NCBI RefSeq assembly: GCF_014892515.1
Contig: NZ_JADBGR010000107.1
Coordinates: 124,001-188,000, forward strand
Length of the DNA: 64,000 nt
Direction: 5' to 3'
Origin: Myceligenerans pegani
Lineage (GTDB): Bacteria; Actinomycetota; Actinomycetes; Actinomycetales; Cellulomonadaceae
Every line of letters begins with the position of its first letter. Position 1 is the first letter of the stretch. A program made the position numbers and the translations under genes. Below the pieces are notes generated by a model. That model made no database searches. It was given only the letters and a program-made list of their open reading frames with translations, and had not been told where the DNA came from. This document shows positions 43,636-52,742 of the stretch, in pieces.

Positions 43636-45018
43636 TCACGAGGCGCTCACCTCGTGGGACTCGTCGTCGGCTGCCGTCCTGCGGCGCTCCTCGATCTCGG
43701 CGACGAGCCGGGCGTGCACGGCGTCGGTGAGCGGATAGGCGAGCATGAGCAGGCCGGCGGCGATCACGAAGATTCCCGGCAGGAGCCCGGCCGAGGCCCG
43801 GATCCCCCACAGGGCGCCCTCCGTCTGCGTCTCGGCGCCTCCGACATAGCCCGTGAGAGCAAGCGCGTAGGCCGCGAAACTCGCGCCGAGTGCCTGGCCC
43901 ACCTTGCGGGTGAAGGAGAAGGCGCTGTAGATGATGCCCTCGGCCCGCACGCCCGTCCTCCACTCGCCGTACTCGACGGTGTCGGCCTCGAACGCCCAGA
44001 TCACGATGTTCATGATCATCACGGCGGGCAGCGAGATCATCAGCGCCCCCATGGCGATCCACACGGTCGGGGCCACGAAGGCGACCAGGCTCGCGGCCCC
44101 GGAGAACACCGCCGACGTGATGAACACCGGGCGCTTTCCCCAGCGCCTGACCAGCGACGGCACGACGGGTGCGACGGCGAAGGTGACGACGAGCTGCGAG
44201 ATCGAGAGGATCGGCATGAGGCTGAGCGCGTCGAACACGTCCCGCATGTAGTACACCTGCGCGGTCGTCTTCGAGAACTGTGCGAGCAGCATCAGCACGG
44301 CGGACACGCAGAGGATGAGTAGCGGGCGGTTGCCCTTCATGATCTGCACCGACTGGCGCAGGCTGGCCGCGGGGACGTCCCGCTCCACCGTCTCCCGCAC
44401 GCTGAGGAAGCAGAACGTGTACAGCACGATTCCGATCACCGCGAGGACCACCGTCGTCGTCGTGAAGAACCGCTGCAGGTCGTCGGTCCGGTCCAGGAGC
44501 GGCGCGACGACCGCGCCGAGCGCGGCGCCGACCACCGTGCCACCGATGGTGCGCGCCGACGCGAGCTTCGCCCGCCCCGCGGGTTCCTGCGTCATCGCCG
44601 CCGCGAGCGCACCGTAGGGGATGTTCACGAACGTGTACGCGATACCGAGCATCGCGTAGGTGACGTAGGCGTAGAGCAGTACGCCCGTCTCGCCCAGCGG
44701 GGGGATCGTGAACGTCGCGATCGACAGCAGGAGGAGCGGAACCGCGCCGAACAGCAGGTAGGGGCGGAACTTGCCGAACCGGGTGCTGGTCCTGTCCACG
44801 ATGCGGCCGACGACGAGGTCGGTGACGGCGTCGAACACGCGCAGGACGAGGAAGAGCGTGCCCGCCGCGGCGGCCGTGATCCCGGCGACGTCGGTGTAGT
44901 ACAGCAGAAGGAACTGCGTCGCCAGCATGAACGCCACGTTGTTCGCCGCGTCACCGGCCCCGTAGCCCACGACGCCGACCGTCCGCAGAGGCCTCCCCTG
45001 CGCTGGTCCGTCCGCCAT
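43636..45018 (-). CDS. GPH-family glycoside/hexuronide:cation symporter (UidB-like)
   Basis: 460 residues, 12 membrane segments. The GPH family pattern is clear: YGAGDAANNVAFMLATQFLL at the start and RVFDAVTDLVVGRIVDRTST in TM2-loop, followed by FGKFRPYLLFGAVPL. Being first in a unit with beta-glucuronidase and mannonate dehydratase, it probably imports beta-glucuronides with protons or sodium. Two ATGs six bases apart are possible starts; the downstream one (MADGPAQG) is eight bases from GGGAG. A perfect LacI-type operator lies 66 bp upstream. Confidence 0.9.
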   Translation of the reverse strand: MADGPAQGRPLRTVGVVGYGAGDAANNVAFMLATQFLLLYYTDVAGITAAAAGTLFLVLRVFDAVTDLVVGRIVDRTSTRFGKFRPYLLFGAVPLLLLSIATFTIPPLGETGVLLYAYVTYAMLGIAYTFVNIPYGALAAAMTQEPAGRAKLASARTIGGTVVGAALGAVVAPLLDRTDDLQRFFTTTTVVLAVIGIVLYTFCFLSVRETVERDVPAASLRQSVQIMKGNRPLLILCVSAVLMLLAQFSKTTAQVYYMRDVFDALSLMPILSISQLVVTFAVAPVVPSLVRRWGKRPVFITSAVFSGAASLVAFVAPTVWIAMGALMISLPAVMIMNIVIWAFEADTVEYGEWRTGVRAEGIIYSAFSFTRKVGQALGASFAAYALALTGYVGGAETQTEGALWGIRASAGLLPGIFVIAAGLLMLAYPLTDAVHARLVAEIEERRRTAADDESHEVSAS

Positions 45019-45083
45019 CACCATCACTCCCTCGTGATCGTCCTGAGTCCCTCGTGTCGGATCCCTCGTGTCCATCCGAGATC

Positions 45084-45099
45084 TGGCAATCGATTGCCA
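45084..45099. promoter_or_regulatory. LacI-type operator, site 2 (before symporter-uidA-manD)
   Basis: TGGCAATCGATTGCCA is a perfect 16-bp palindrome with a central CG, the standard layout for LacI/GalR-family repressors. It is the best of three related sites (others at 40427-40442 and 50104-50119), all with the identical half GATTGCCA. Confidence 0.8.
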
Positions 45100-45167
45100 T
45101 GCCGAAGCGTCGCACACCGGACGGTGAACGGCAAAATCCTGTCCGGCAGCCGTCCGGCGTCATGCGG

Positions 45168-46394
45168 TCACGCGAGACCGTTGCGCCTCGCGATGTCGCC
45201 GAGCCACGACAGGCTGGGCTTGGGAGTGCGCACGAACGTGACGCGGTCGACCGCGATCAGGCCGAACGTCGGCCGCCAGTGGCCCCACTCGAAGTTGTCC
45301 AGCAGCGACCAGTGCAGATAGCCCCGGACGTCGACGCCGTCCGCGATCGCGGCCCGGAGACCCTCGAGGGCTTCGGTGGTGTACCGCACGCGCTGCGCGT
45401 CGTCGCTCGTCGCGATCCCGTTCTCCGTGACGAGGATCGGCACGCCCTGCGTCGTCTCGTGGGCGTGGCGCACCGCCATGCCGAGCGAGTCCGGGCGGTA
45501 CGACGTCCCCACCAGCGTGTTGTCGGGGAGGTCGGGGTGGGGTACGGGGCCGTGCTCGTCGACCTCCTGGCTCGAGTACGCCTGCACGCCGACCCAGTCG
45601 TCGCTGCGGCTGCCCTCCCAGTACACGTCCTCCTTGCCGTAGCGCACCTCGAGCAGCTTCTCCTCGCCGCCGGGCGCCGCCGTCAGCGCGCCCGCCGCGA
45701 CGGTCCACCCGACCTTCGCGCCCGTCCGCTCACGCACGACGTCGCGCGCCGCGTGGTGGACGCGGGTGAACCTGCGCCCGATCTCCGGGTCGGCGTACGC
45801 GAGGAAGTTGCGCGAGCGGCGCTGCCGCTCCTCCTCCGTCTGCTCGCGCTCGACGGTCGGGCTCGTCCACTCGTCGTCGGCGCCGGCCGCCATCCGCCTC
45901 ATGGCCGTCATGATCGCCGCCTGCATGTTCGGCTCGTTCATGGTGGCGACCCACTCCACCCCCTCGAGGATGCGAGTCGCCTCCGTGGCGTACCGCACGA
46001 AGCGCTCCTCCGCGTCGTCGGCCGTCCAGCCCCCGGCCTCCGCGAACCACCGCGGCGTGGTGAAGTGCTGCAGGGTGACCACGGGTGTCACGCCGCGGTC
46101 GAGGCACGCGTCGATCATGCGCCGGTAGTGCGCGAGCTCGGCCCGCGAGAAGTGCCCGGGGATCGGCTCGATGCGCGACCACTCGAGGCTGAAGCGGTAG
46201 CTCGTGAGGCCCGCCTCGGCGAGCAGCGCGATGTCCTCGTCGAAGCGGTGGTAGCTGTCGCACGCGTCGAGGGACAGTTCCATGCCCGGCGCCTGCTGCT
46301 CCTTCGCCCACCAGTCGCTGTTGGTGTTGTTGCCCTCGACCTGGTGACCGGCCGTCGAGGCGCCCCAGAGGAATCCGTCGGGGAACGTCGTCAT
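45168..46394 (-). CDS. Glycoside hydrolase family 1 beta-glucosidase
   Basis: 408 residues, somewhat shorter than the usual 440-470. Acid/base Glu154 is in TMNEPN and nucleophile Glu324 in LVTENGI. The entry MTTFPDGFLWGASTAGHQVE and the glucose-binding segment NFEWGHWRPTFGLIAVD are typical. TLQHFTTPRWFAEAGGW replaces the common TLYHWDLP, a variant seen in a subset of actinobacterial GH1. No signal peptide. It is the last gene of the ABC transporter operon, 22 bp after the ATPase gene, so it should hydrolyse the imported beta-glycoside. Confidence 0.92.
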   Translation of the reverse strand: MTTFPDGFLWGASTAGHQVEGNNTNSDWWAKEQQAPGMELSLDACDSYHRFDEDIALLAEAGLTSYRFSLEWSRIEPIPGHFSRAELAHYRRMIDACLDRGVTPVVTLQHFTTPRWFAEAGGWTADDAEERFVRYATEATRILEGVEWVATMNEPNMQAAIMTAMRRMAAGADDEWTSPTVEREQTEEERQRRSRNFLAYADPEIGRRFTRVHHAARDVVRERTGAKVGWTVAAGALTAAPGGEEKLLEVRYGKEDVYWEGSRSDDWVGVQAYSSQEVDEHGPVPHPDLPDNTLVGTSYRPDSLGMAVRHAHETTQGVPILVTENGIATSDDAQRVRYTTEALEGLRAAIADGVDVRGYLHWSLLDNFEWGHWRPTFGLIAVDRVTFVRTPKPSLSWLGDIARRNGLA

Positions 46395-46416
46395 GGGTGA
46401 TGATTCCTTTCGTGCC

Positions 46417-47244
46417 CTACGTCGTCGAGGCGAGGAACTGCTTGCGCTGCTCACGCCTGGCCCGCTGCGTGGCGGGGTCCGCCACGGGTGCGGCGAGGAG
46501 CAACCGTTGGGTGTAGGGGTGTTCGGGCGTCGAGGTGACCGTCGCCGCGTCACCGGTCTCGACGAGGTCGCCCCGGTAGAGCACCGCGACACGGTGGCTG
46601 ATGTGCCGCACGACCGCGAGGTCGTGCGACACGAACAGGTACGCCACGCCCGTCTCGCGCTGGATGTCGACCAGGAGGTCGAGGACACGGGCCTGCGTCG
46701 AGAGGTCGAGCGCCGACACGGGCTCGTCGCAGACGATGAGCTTCGGCCCGGGCGCGAGGGCGCGGGCGATCGCGACGCGCTGCCGCTGTCCACCGGAGAA
46801 CTCCCGCGGGAGCCGGTCGATCGCGTCCGACGGCAGTCCCACGTGATCGAGCAGCGTGCGCACGCGCGATCGTGCGTCACGCGCCGAGGCGCCGTGGACG
46901 ACGAGGGGTTCGGCGAGGATGTCGCCGATCGTCATCGACGGGTTCAGCGACGTGTACGGGTCCTGGAACACGACCTGGACGTGGCTCGCGAGGCCGCGTC
47001 GCGCCTTTCCGCGCAGGCCGCTGATCTCCTGGCCGGCGAAGCGGATGGCACCGCCCGAGGGCTTCACCAGGCCGAGCACCGCACGTCCGATCGTGGTCTT
47101 GCCCGAACCGGACTCGCCGACCAGGCCGAGGGTCTCACCGTGGCCGATCTCGAGGTCGATACCGTGCAGCACCTCGTGGGGCCTGGCGCGGAACCCCTTC
47201 CCGGGAAAGCTCACACGAAGAGCTTCGATCTCCAGCAGGCTCAT
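46417..47244 (-). CDS. ABC transporter ATPase (DppF/OppF-like)
   Basis: 275 residues. Walker A GESGSGKTT, Q-loop FQDPYTSLNP, signature FSGGQRQRVAIARAL, Walker B LIVCDEPVSALD and the switch His in FVSHDLAVV. The tail EHPYTQRLLLAAP is characteristic of OppF/DppF. The start codon overlaps the stop of the permease-ATPase fusion gene (ATGA). It pairs with the ATPase half of that fusion to drive uptake. Confidence 0.93.
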   Translation of the reverse strand: MSLLEIEALRVSFPGKGFRARPHEVLHGIDLEIGHGETLGLVGESGSGKTTIGRAVLGLVKPSGGAIRFAGQEISGLRGKARRGLASHVQVVFQDPYTSLNPSMTIGDILAEPLVVHGASARDARSRVRTLLDHVGLPSDAIDRLPREFSGGQRQRVAIARALAPGPKLIVCDEPVSALDLSTQARVLDLLVDIQRETGVAYLFVSHDLAVVRHISHRVAVLYRGDLVETGDAATVTSTPEHPYTQRLLLAAPVADPATQRARREQRKQFLASTT

Positions 47245-49049
47245 GACGTGGCCCCTTCGACGGTGGTGGGCGGGTCCGTGCGCACGGTGTCCTCGTCGAG
47301 GATCGAGTCGAGCAGCATCCGGGTGTACTCGTGCCTCGGGGCGGCGAAGATGCTCTCCGTGTCGCCCACCTCGACGATCTCGCCGGTCTTCATGACCGCG
47401 ACGCGGTCGCAGATGTCGGCGACGAGGCCGAAGTTGTGGGTCACCAGCAGCACGGCCATGTCGAGTTCCTCGAGCAGGTCGCGCAGGAGGTCGAGGATCT
47501 CGGCCTGGACCGTCACGTCGAGTGCCGTCGTCGGCTCGTCGGCGATGAGCAGCTTCGGCCGGCTGGCGACGGCCCCGGCGATGAGCACGCGCTGCGCCAT
47601 CCCGCCCGAGATCTCGTGCGGGTACGAGTCGTACGTACGCTCCGGGTCGGAGATGCCGCACCGGTCGAGGAGGGCGAGGACGCGTTCCCTGGCGTCCGCC
47701 TTCGACGTACCCGTCGCGGCACGCACGCCTTCGACCAGCTGGGCTCCCACGCGGAACGACGGGTCGAGGTTCGACATGGGCTCCTGCGGGATGTAGGCGA
47801 TCTCCCGCCCGCGGACCCCCGCGAGCTGCTGGTCGTTCAGGCCCAGCATCTCGCGGTCCTGGAACCGGATCGAGCCGCTGGTGATCACCGCCTCCGGCGG
47901 CAGCACGCCGAGCGTCGAGAACGCCGTCTGCGACTTCCCGGAGCCCGATTCGCCAACGAGCCCGAGGACCTCACCCTGGGCGATGCTCAGGTTCACGCCC
48001 CGGACGACCTCGTTCAGTTCGCCGCTCACGCCCGGATACGCGATACCGAGGTCGCGGATCGTCAGCAGCGCCTCGGGCGCCTCGTCGTCGGGGACGTGCG
48101 TCGTGGCCACCACCCGCTGACCGGAGCCGACCTTGACCGGCTTGGGCTTCGATCCCTCGAGAGTGTCCCGCAGGGCGTTGCCGAGGAGCACGAGCGACGC
48201 CGTGATCACGCCGAGCAGCAGGCTCGGCCAGAGGAACTGCGTCGGAGCGATGTACAGGTTGCGGAAACCCGACGAGATCATCGCGCCGAAGCTGGGGATC
48301 TCGAGGGACCCCACGCCCAGGAACGCCAGACCCGACTGCGTGACGATCGCCGTACCCGCCATGAAGGCGGCCGCGATGATGATGGGGCCGCGGACGATCG
48401 ACAGCACGTGACGTCCGAGGATCCGGAAGGTCCCGAGCCCGGAGACGCGCGCGGCGTCGACGTACAGCTCGTTCTTCACGGCGAGGACGAGGTTCCGCAC
48501 GATGCGATAGATGCCCGGCGCGAGCAGGAACCCGAAGATGAACATCGTCGCGCGGTAGTCGCCGCCGGTGACCGGCATCAGGATGACGAGCAGCAGGACG
48601 CCCGGGAGAGTCATCAGCAGGGCGAACAGCCACTCGGTGAGCGACTGGGTCACGCGGTTGAAGTAGCCGCCGACGAGGCCGGCGGTCACGCCGACCGCCA
48701 CCGCGACGCTCGTCCCGATCAGCGCCGAGACGGCGGCCGTGTTGACCGAGTGCAGCAGCCTGCTGAGGATGTCCCGTCCCGACTCGTCGGCGCCGAGCGG
48801 GTATCCGGGCGTGCCGACAGGCGCGTTGACCATGCCCAGGTCGGCGTCGTTCGGGCCGTGCGGGGCGATCAGCGGCGCGAGCGCGCCGAGGACGAAGACG
48901 ACGGCGAGGATCGACAGGGTCGTGGCCGCCTGCGGATCCCGCAGGATCTTCTGCCACATCGGGGTGCGCGACGCCGGCTCCGCGGCGACGACCGCCGCTG
49001 CTTCCGGAACCGTCCCGGCTTGTGTCCCGGGGCCTGAGGAGGTGCTCAA
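47241..49049 (-). CDS. Fused ABC permease (DppC-like) and ATPase (DppD-like)
   Basis: 602 residues. Residues about 20-310 are a DppC-type permease with about six membrane helices, the class signature (GADESGRDILSRLL) and the EAA-like loop (AARVSGLGTFRILGRHVL). Residues about 325-600 are a complete ATPase with Walker A GESGSGKS, signature ISGGMAQRVLIAGA and Walker B LLIADEPTTALD. Such C-D fusions occur in actinobacteria. The start is a TTG that overlaps the upstream permease stop (TTGA), with GAGAG five bases before. It is part of the operon permease B, this fusion, DppF-like ATPase, GH1. Confidence 0.9.
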   Translation of the reverse strand: MSTSSGPGTQAGTVPEAAAVVAAEPASRTPMWQKILRDPQAATTLSILAVVFVLGALAPLIAPHGPNDADLGMVNAPVGTPGYPLGADESGRDILSRLLHSVNTAAVSALIGTSVAVAVGVTAGLVGGYFNRVTQSLTEWLFALLMTLPGVLLLVILMPVTGGDYRATMFIFGFLLAPGIYRIVRNLVLAVKNELYVDAARVSGLGTFRILGRHVLSIVRGPIIIAAAFMAGTAIVTQSGLAFLGVGSLEIPSFGAMISSGFRNLYIAPTQFLWPSLLLGVITASLVLLGNALRDTLEGSKPKPVKVGSGQRVVATTHVPDDEAPEALLTIRDLGIAYPGVSGELNEVVRGVNLSIAQGEVLGLVGESGSGKSQTAFSTLGVLPPEAVITSGSIRFQDREMLGLNDQQLAGVRGREIAYIPQEPMSNLDPSFRVGAQLVEGVRAATGTSKADARERVLALLDRCGISDPERTYDSYPHEISGGMAQRVLIAGAVASRPKLLIADEPTTALDVTVQAEILDLLRDLLEELDMAVLLVTHNFGLVADICDRVAVMKTGEIVEVGDTESIFAAPRHEYTRMLLDSILDEDTVRTDPPTTVEGATS

Positions 49050-49987
49050 TGGACTCTCGCTTTCGGGTTCAGCCAGCCGTTCGCGATGTCGGTGGCGAGG
49101 TTCACGACCGTGACCAGGACGACGCCGAAGGTCGAGATGCCGAGCATCACGGGGATGTCGCCCTGCAGGGTGGCGTTGAACGCATAGTTGCCGAAACCAG
49201 GCAGCGCGAAGACGTTCTCGATGATGAGCGCCGCGCCGAACATGTTGATGAACTCCAGCGACATGACCGTGAGCGCGGGGCTGCCGGCGTTGCGCAGCGC
49301 GTGCTTCAGCACGATCGAACGCGACGAGACACCTCGGGTACGCAGGGTGCGGACGTAGTCGCGGCGGAGTTCGTCGACCATCCGGCCACGCACCTGCGCG
49401 GACATGTTCGCCACCCCGCCGACGACGAGCACGATGACAGGGATCGTGATGCTGCGTGCCCAGCCTGCCGGGTCGTCCCCGAAGCGGGTGTATCCCGTGG
49501 CGGGCAGCCATCCCAGCTGGACGCCGAACAGGACGACGAGCCCGATCGCCAGGAGCAGTCCCGGGATGATGTACCCGAAGACCGACACGCCCTGGGCGAT
49601 CCGGTCGACGACGCCGCCCCGGGACGCGGCCCAGACGCCGAGCACGATCGACAGCGTCGCCGTGATCAGCAGCGCCGGCACGATGAGCGACAGCGTGACC
49701 GCGAGGCGCGAGAGCACCTCCGGCAGCACGGGCAGCGAGGTGTACACCGAGGCCCCGAAGTCCCCCTGGAGCGCCGCGGCCAGCCATTCCACGTACTGCA
49801 CGAGGATGGGCCGGTCCCAGCCACGCGCCTCCAGCAGCGCCGCCGTGGCCTCCGGCGTCGCGGACTGCCCGAGGATCGTCCGCGCCACGTCCTCGAACGA
49901 GGTGCCGATCAGGAGGTAGACGATCAACGTGATCACCAGTGCGAGTCCCGCGCCCGCTGCCAACCGTCTGACGATGTACGGAATCAT
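49046..49987 (-). CDS. ABC transporter permease (DppB-like)
   Basis: 313 residues with six membrane helices. MIPYIVRRLAAGAGLALVIT at the start and the conserved cytoplasmic loop DYVRTLRTRGVSSRSIVLKH (EAA motif) are typical of DppB/OppB. It forms the membrane channel with the DppC-like half of the next gene. The ribosome site in front of the ATG is weak. A LacI-type operator with a perfect TTGACA lies about 117 bp upstream. First gene of the ABC-GH1 operon. Confidence 0.93.
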   Translation of the reverse strand: MIPYIVRRLAAGAGLALVITLIVYLLIGTSFEDVARTILGQSATPEATAALLEARGWDRPILVQYVEWLAAALQGDFGASVYTSLPVLPEVLSRLAVTLSLIVPALLITATLSIVLGVWAASRGGVVDRIAQGVSVFGYIIPGLLLAIGLVVLFGVQLGWLPATGYTRFGDDPAGWARSITIPVIVLVVGGVANMSAQVRGRMVDELRRDYVRTLRTRGVSSRSIVLKHALRNAGSPALTVMSLEFINMFGAALIIENVFALPGFGNYAFNATLQGDIPVMLGISTFGVVLVTVVNLATDIANGWLNPKARVH

Positions 49988-50103
49988 GTGCGTGCTCGCA
50001 TCCTGGTCATGCCACTCTCCCTTGAGTTGGTGCCCGGAGCCGGGCCGCCTCGCCCGGCTCCGGGCTGTCGCTCCGGCAAAGCCTCGCCGAGCGACGTGTC
50101 GTT

Positions 50104-50119
50104 TGTCAACCGATTGCCA
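50104..50119. promoter_or_regulatory. LacI-type operator, site 3 (before permease-ATPase-GH1 operon)
   Basis: TGTCAACCGATTGCCA matches 14 of 16 bases of the perfect site at 45084-45099. On the minus strand it ends in TTGACA (50109-50104), a consensus -35, so the operator covers the promoter of the transporter operon. It separates the binding-protein gene from its permease genes, giving them partly independent control. Confidence 0.7.
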
Positions 50120-50147
50120 TCGCGCGGAACGGCCGCCGGTCCGGAGG

Positions 50148-51671
50148 TCATTCCGCGGTGTCGAAGACCCGCAGGTCCATGGGCGAGACGGCCGAGCCGA
50201 CGTACTCGACGTCCTCCGCGGTCGCCCAGATCGTCGTGATCCACAGGACGGGCGAGAACCACGCCTGCTCCACCCCGAACTCGTTGATCTGCCGGTAGAG
50301 ATCGTCCGCGCGCTCCGGGTCGGTCTCCTCCGCCACGGCGTCGAGCAACTCGCGGAGCTTCGGGTCGCTCGTGCCGAAGGGGTTGTTCGAACCATCCTCG
50401 GCGTAGAACTGGGCGACGACTCGCGACGGCGTGGTCGCGCCGCCGATGTTCCAGTACGCGGGCCAGTCGGTGGACTGCGTCGAGGTCTGCGGAGGCACCG
50501 GGTCCCAGGTGAGCTCGATGCCGATGTCGTCGAAGGCCTGCACCAGAGTCGCCTGGAAGTGCGTCGACATGATGTTCCCGGGCATCGACATCGAGAAGCC
50601 GTCCTCGTAGCCGGCGTCCGCCATCAGCGCGCGGGCGTGCTCGAGGTCGTACGGGTAGGTCTCGTCGAGTTCGGCGGCGTGCCCGGCGGTCAGCGGGTGG
50701 AAGATCTGCGCGGTGGGCGTACCGAGTCCGTGGTGCAGCGACTCGACGACGGCCGCGCGGTCGATCGCCATGTTGACGGCCTGCCGCACGCGCACGTCCG
50801 CCAGCGCCGGCGTCGTCGTGCCGTCGCGGTCCGCGAGGACGAGCATCGCGAGGCTCGCGCCCTCCACCTCCGTCAGGGTCAGGCCCGCCGCCTCGGCGTG
50901 CTCGGCCTGCGCCGGATCCACGGTTCCGGCGTCGAGCTCCCCCGACAGCACGCTGTTGAACATGGCCGTCCGGTCCTGGATCGGGCGGATCGTCACCGTC
51001 TCGAACGGATAGGTGTCCGCGTTCCAGTGGTCGTCGCGCCGGTCCAGCACGTACACCGTCCCGTCCTGGGTGCGCTCCTCGTTCAGCGTGTACGGCCCGG
51101 AACCGACCGGGTCGAGTGCGGTCTCGGGGGCGTCGAGGGTCTCCGGGTCCCCGATGACGCCCGCCGCCTGCGCGAGCGAGACCAGCAGGTTGTCGTCCGG
51201 CTCGCTGAGGTTGAGCACGACCGTGTGGTCGTCGGGGACGTCGATCGATTCGACGGCCGACAGGTTTCCCCGCTGCGGCCCCGCGTTCTCCAGCGTGCGC
51301 TCCAGGGTGCCCTGTACGTCGTGGGCCGTGACCGGGTCGCCGTCCGAGAACGACATGTCGTCGCGGAGGTCGAGGGTGAGCGTGAGCGCGTCGTCGGAGT
51401 AGCTCCAGCTCTCGGCGGCGTTCGGCTGGAGCTCGCCCTCGTGGTCGAGGGCGAGCAGGGTGTCGAAGAGCGATCCCCAGACGTAGCGCTGCACGCCGTC
51501 ATGGAGCTCGATCGGGTCGAGGGAGTTCGGCGGCTGGGGCACGCCGAACTCCAGTGTCCGGGCCTCCCCCTGGGCGTCCGGCGCCGCTCCCTGGGCCGCG
51601 CACCCGGCGGCGGCCAGGAGCCCGGCCGCCAGGGCGGCTCCGGCGAATCGGTGTCCTGTTCTTCTCGACAT
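50148..51671 (-). CDS. Peptide/oligosaccharide-type ABC substrate-binding lipoprotein (SBP family 5), paralogue 2
   Basis: 507 residues: signal peptide with lipobox-like AAAGC (Cys24), then family-5 fold (QPPNSLDPIELHDGVQRYVW, DPVGSGPYTL, RVRQAVNMAIDRA). Similar along its whole length to the protein at 38771-40324, so the two probably arose by duplication and serve one permease with different ligands. It lies 48 bp after the D-2-hydroxyacid dehydrogenase gene on the same strand and may be read from that promoter as well. It precedes the permease genes by 160 bp. Confidence 0.9.
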   Translation of the reverse strand: MSRRTGHRFAGAALAAGLLAAAGCAAQGAAPDAQGEARTLEFGVPQPPNSLDPIELHDGVQRYVWGSLFDTLLALDHEGELQPNAAESWSYSDDALTLTLDLRDDMSFSDGDPVTAHDVQGTLERTLENAGPQRGNLSAVESIDVPDDHTVVLNLSEPDDNLLVSLAQAAGVIGDPETLDAPETALDPVGSGPYTLNEERTQDGTVYVLDRRDDHWNADTYPFETVTIRPIQDRTAMFNSVLSGELDAGTVDPAQAEHAEAAGLTLTEVEGASLAMLVLADRDGTTTPALADVRVRQAVNMAIDRAAVVESLHHGLGTPTAQIFHPLTAGHAAELDETYPYDLEHARALMADAGYEDGFSMSMPGNIMSTHFQATLVQAFDDIGIELTWDPVPPQTSTQSTDWPAYWNIGGATTPSRVVAQFYAEDGSNNPFGTSDPKLRELLDAVAEETDPERADDLYRQINEFGVEQAWFSPVLWITTIWATAEDVEYVGSAVSPMDLRVFDTAE

Positions 51672-51719
51672 GAGATCTCCTTTGATCCTGATGCGATGGA
51701 GGTGACGTGTGGGGCGGGA

Positions 51720-52742
51720 TCAGCGGGCGGTGGGGTGCGGCAGGTCGCCGGTGAAGATGTCCCGCCTGGTCAGCGCGTTGAGCAGCGGCTCGCCGGCGCG
51801 GTAGCGGCGGATGTTCTCGGTGATGATCTCGATGGAGCGCTGCGTCCGGTCCGGGAGCTTCGGCGTCTGGTGCGGTGTGATCAGGACGTTCGGCGCGTCC
51901 CAGAGCGGCGAGTCCTCCGGAAGGGGCTCCGGATCGGTGACGTCGAGCCCCGCGCCCGCGACGGTTCCCGCGTGCAGCGCGTCGATCAGCGCTTCCTGGT
52001 CGATCAGCTGGCCCCTGCCGATGTTGATCACGTAGGCCCCGGGCTTCATCCGCGCCATCCGCTCCCGGCTGAGCAGGTGGTAGGTCTCATCGCTGAGACT
52101 GGCCGCCAGCATGACGACGTCGGACTGCTCGAGGACGTCGTCGACGGAGTCGCCGGCGTCGGCCGAGTAGAGCCGGTCGACGTCGTCCATGGGGTCGGCA
52201 CGACGGCGGTAGCCGACCACGCGCATCCCGAACGCCTTGCCGAGCCGTGCCATCTCGCGCCCCGTGTGCCCGAGGCCGACGACGCCGAGTGTCTTGCCCC
52301 AGAGCGCGAGGCGGTCCGCGTACCCGGGGATCCCGCCCCAGATCCGGGCCTGCTGCCGGCGGAGCAGGGTCGGCGCGTCGAACGTCAGGGCGAGCGCGAA
52401 GTAGAACGCGTGCTGCGCGAGCGCGGGCGCCGAGCGGCCGGCCGAACCCGTCAGGAGCAGGCCGCGTTCGAACACCTCGGGGCGCGCCGAACGGGTGAGC
52501 CCCGCGTGGTCGGCGTGCACCCACCGCAGGTGCGGTGCGGCGAGGAAGCGTTCGTCGATGTCGCCCCACGTGACGGCGACGTCGGCGCGGGACAGTTCCT
52601 CGGTCAGCTCCGTCTGCTGGCGCGGATGCAGCGAGACGACCGTCGCCGGGGCGAACGCCCGCTCCAGCGCCGCGATCTCGTCCGGACCCCACAGCAGGCA
52701 GGTCACGACGTGCGTGATCTCGCGGCCGCGGTTCCGGGTCAT
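51720..52742 (-). CDS. D-2-hydroxyacid dehydrogenase, NAD(P)-dependent
   Basis: 340 residues. The cofactor motif is GLGHTG (156-161); catalytic residues are Arg243 (NIGRGQ), Glu272 (DPEPLP) and His291 (ITPHQTP). YRRRADPM after the second strand, with Arg residues where NAD-specific enzymes have Asp, suggests NADPH use. Substrates in the family include hydroxypyruvate, glyoxylate and phosphoglycerate. It overlaps the upstream reductase gene (ATGA), so the two are one operon; a hydroxypyruvate/glyoxylate reductase role is plausible but not proven. Confidence 0.9.
   Translation of the reverse strand: MTRNRGREITHVVTCLLWGPDEIAALERAFAPATVVSLHPRQQTELTEELSRADVAVTWGDIDERFLAAPHLRWVHADHAGLTRSARPEVFERGLLLTGSAGRSAPALAQHAFYFALALTFDAPTLLRRQQARIWGGIPGYADRLALWGKTLGVVGLGHTGREMARLGKAFGMRVVGYRRRADPMDDVDRLYSADAGDSVDDVLEQSDVVMLAASLSDETYHLLSRERMARMKPGAYVINIGRGQLIDQEALIDALHAGTVAGAGLDVTDPEPLPEDSPLWDAPNVLITPHQTPKLPDRTQRSIEIITENIRRYRAGEPLLNALTRRDIFTGDLPHPTAR

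Noticed and set aside
45117-45146. CCGGAC/GTCCGG as a terminator after the GH1 gene
   Set aside because: 6-bp arms with an 18-base loop; too weak to call.
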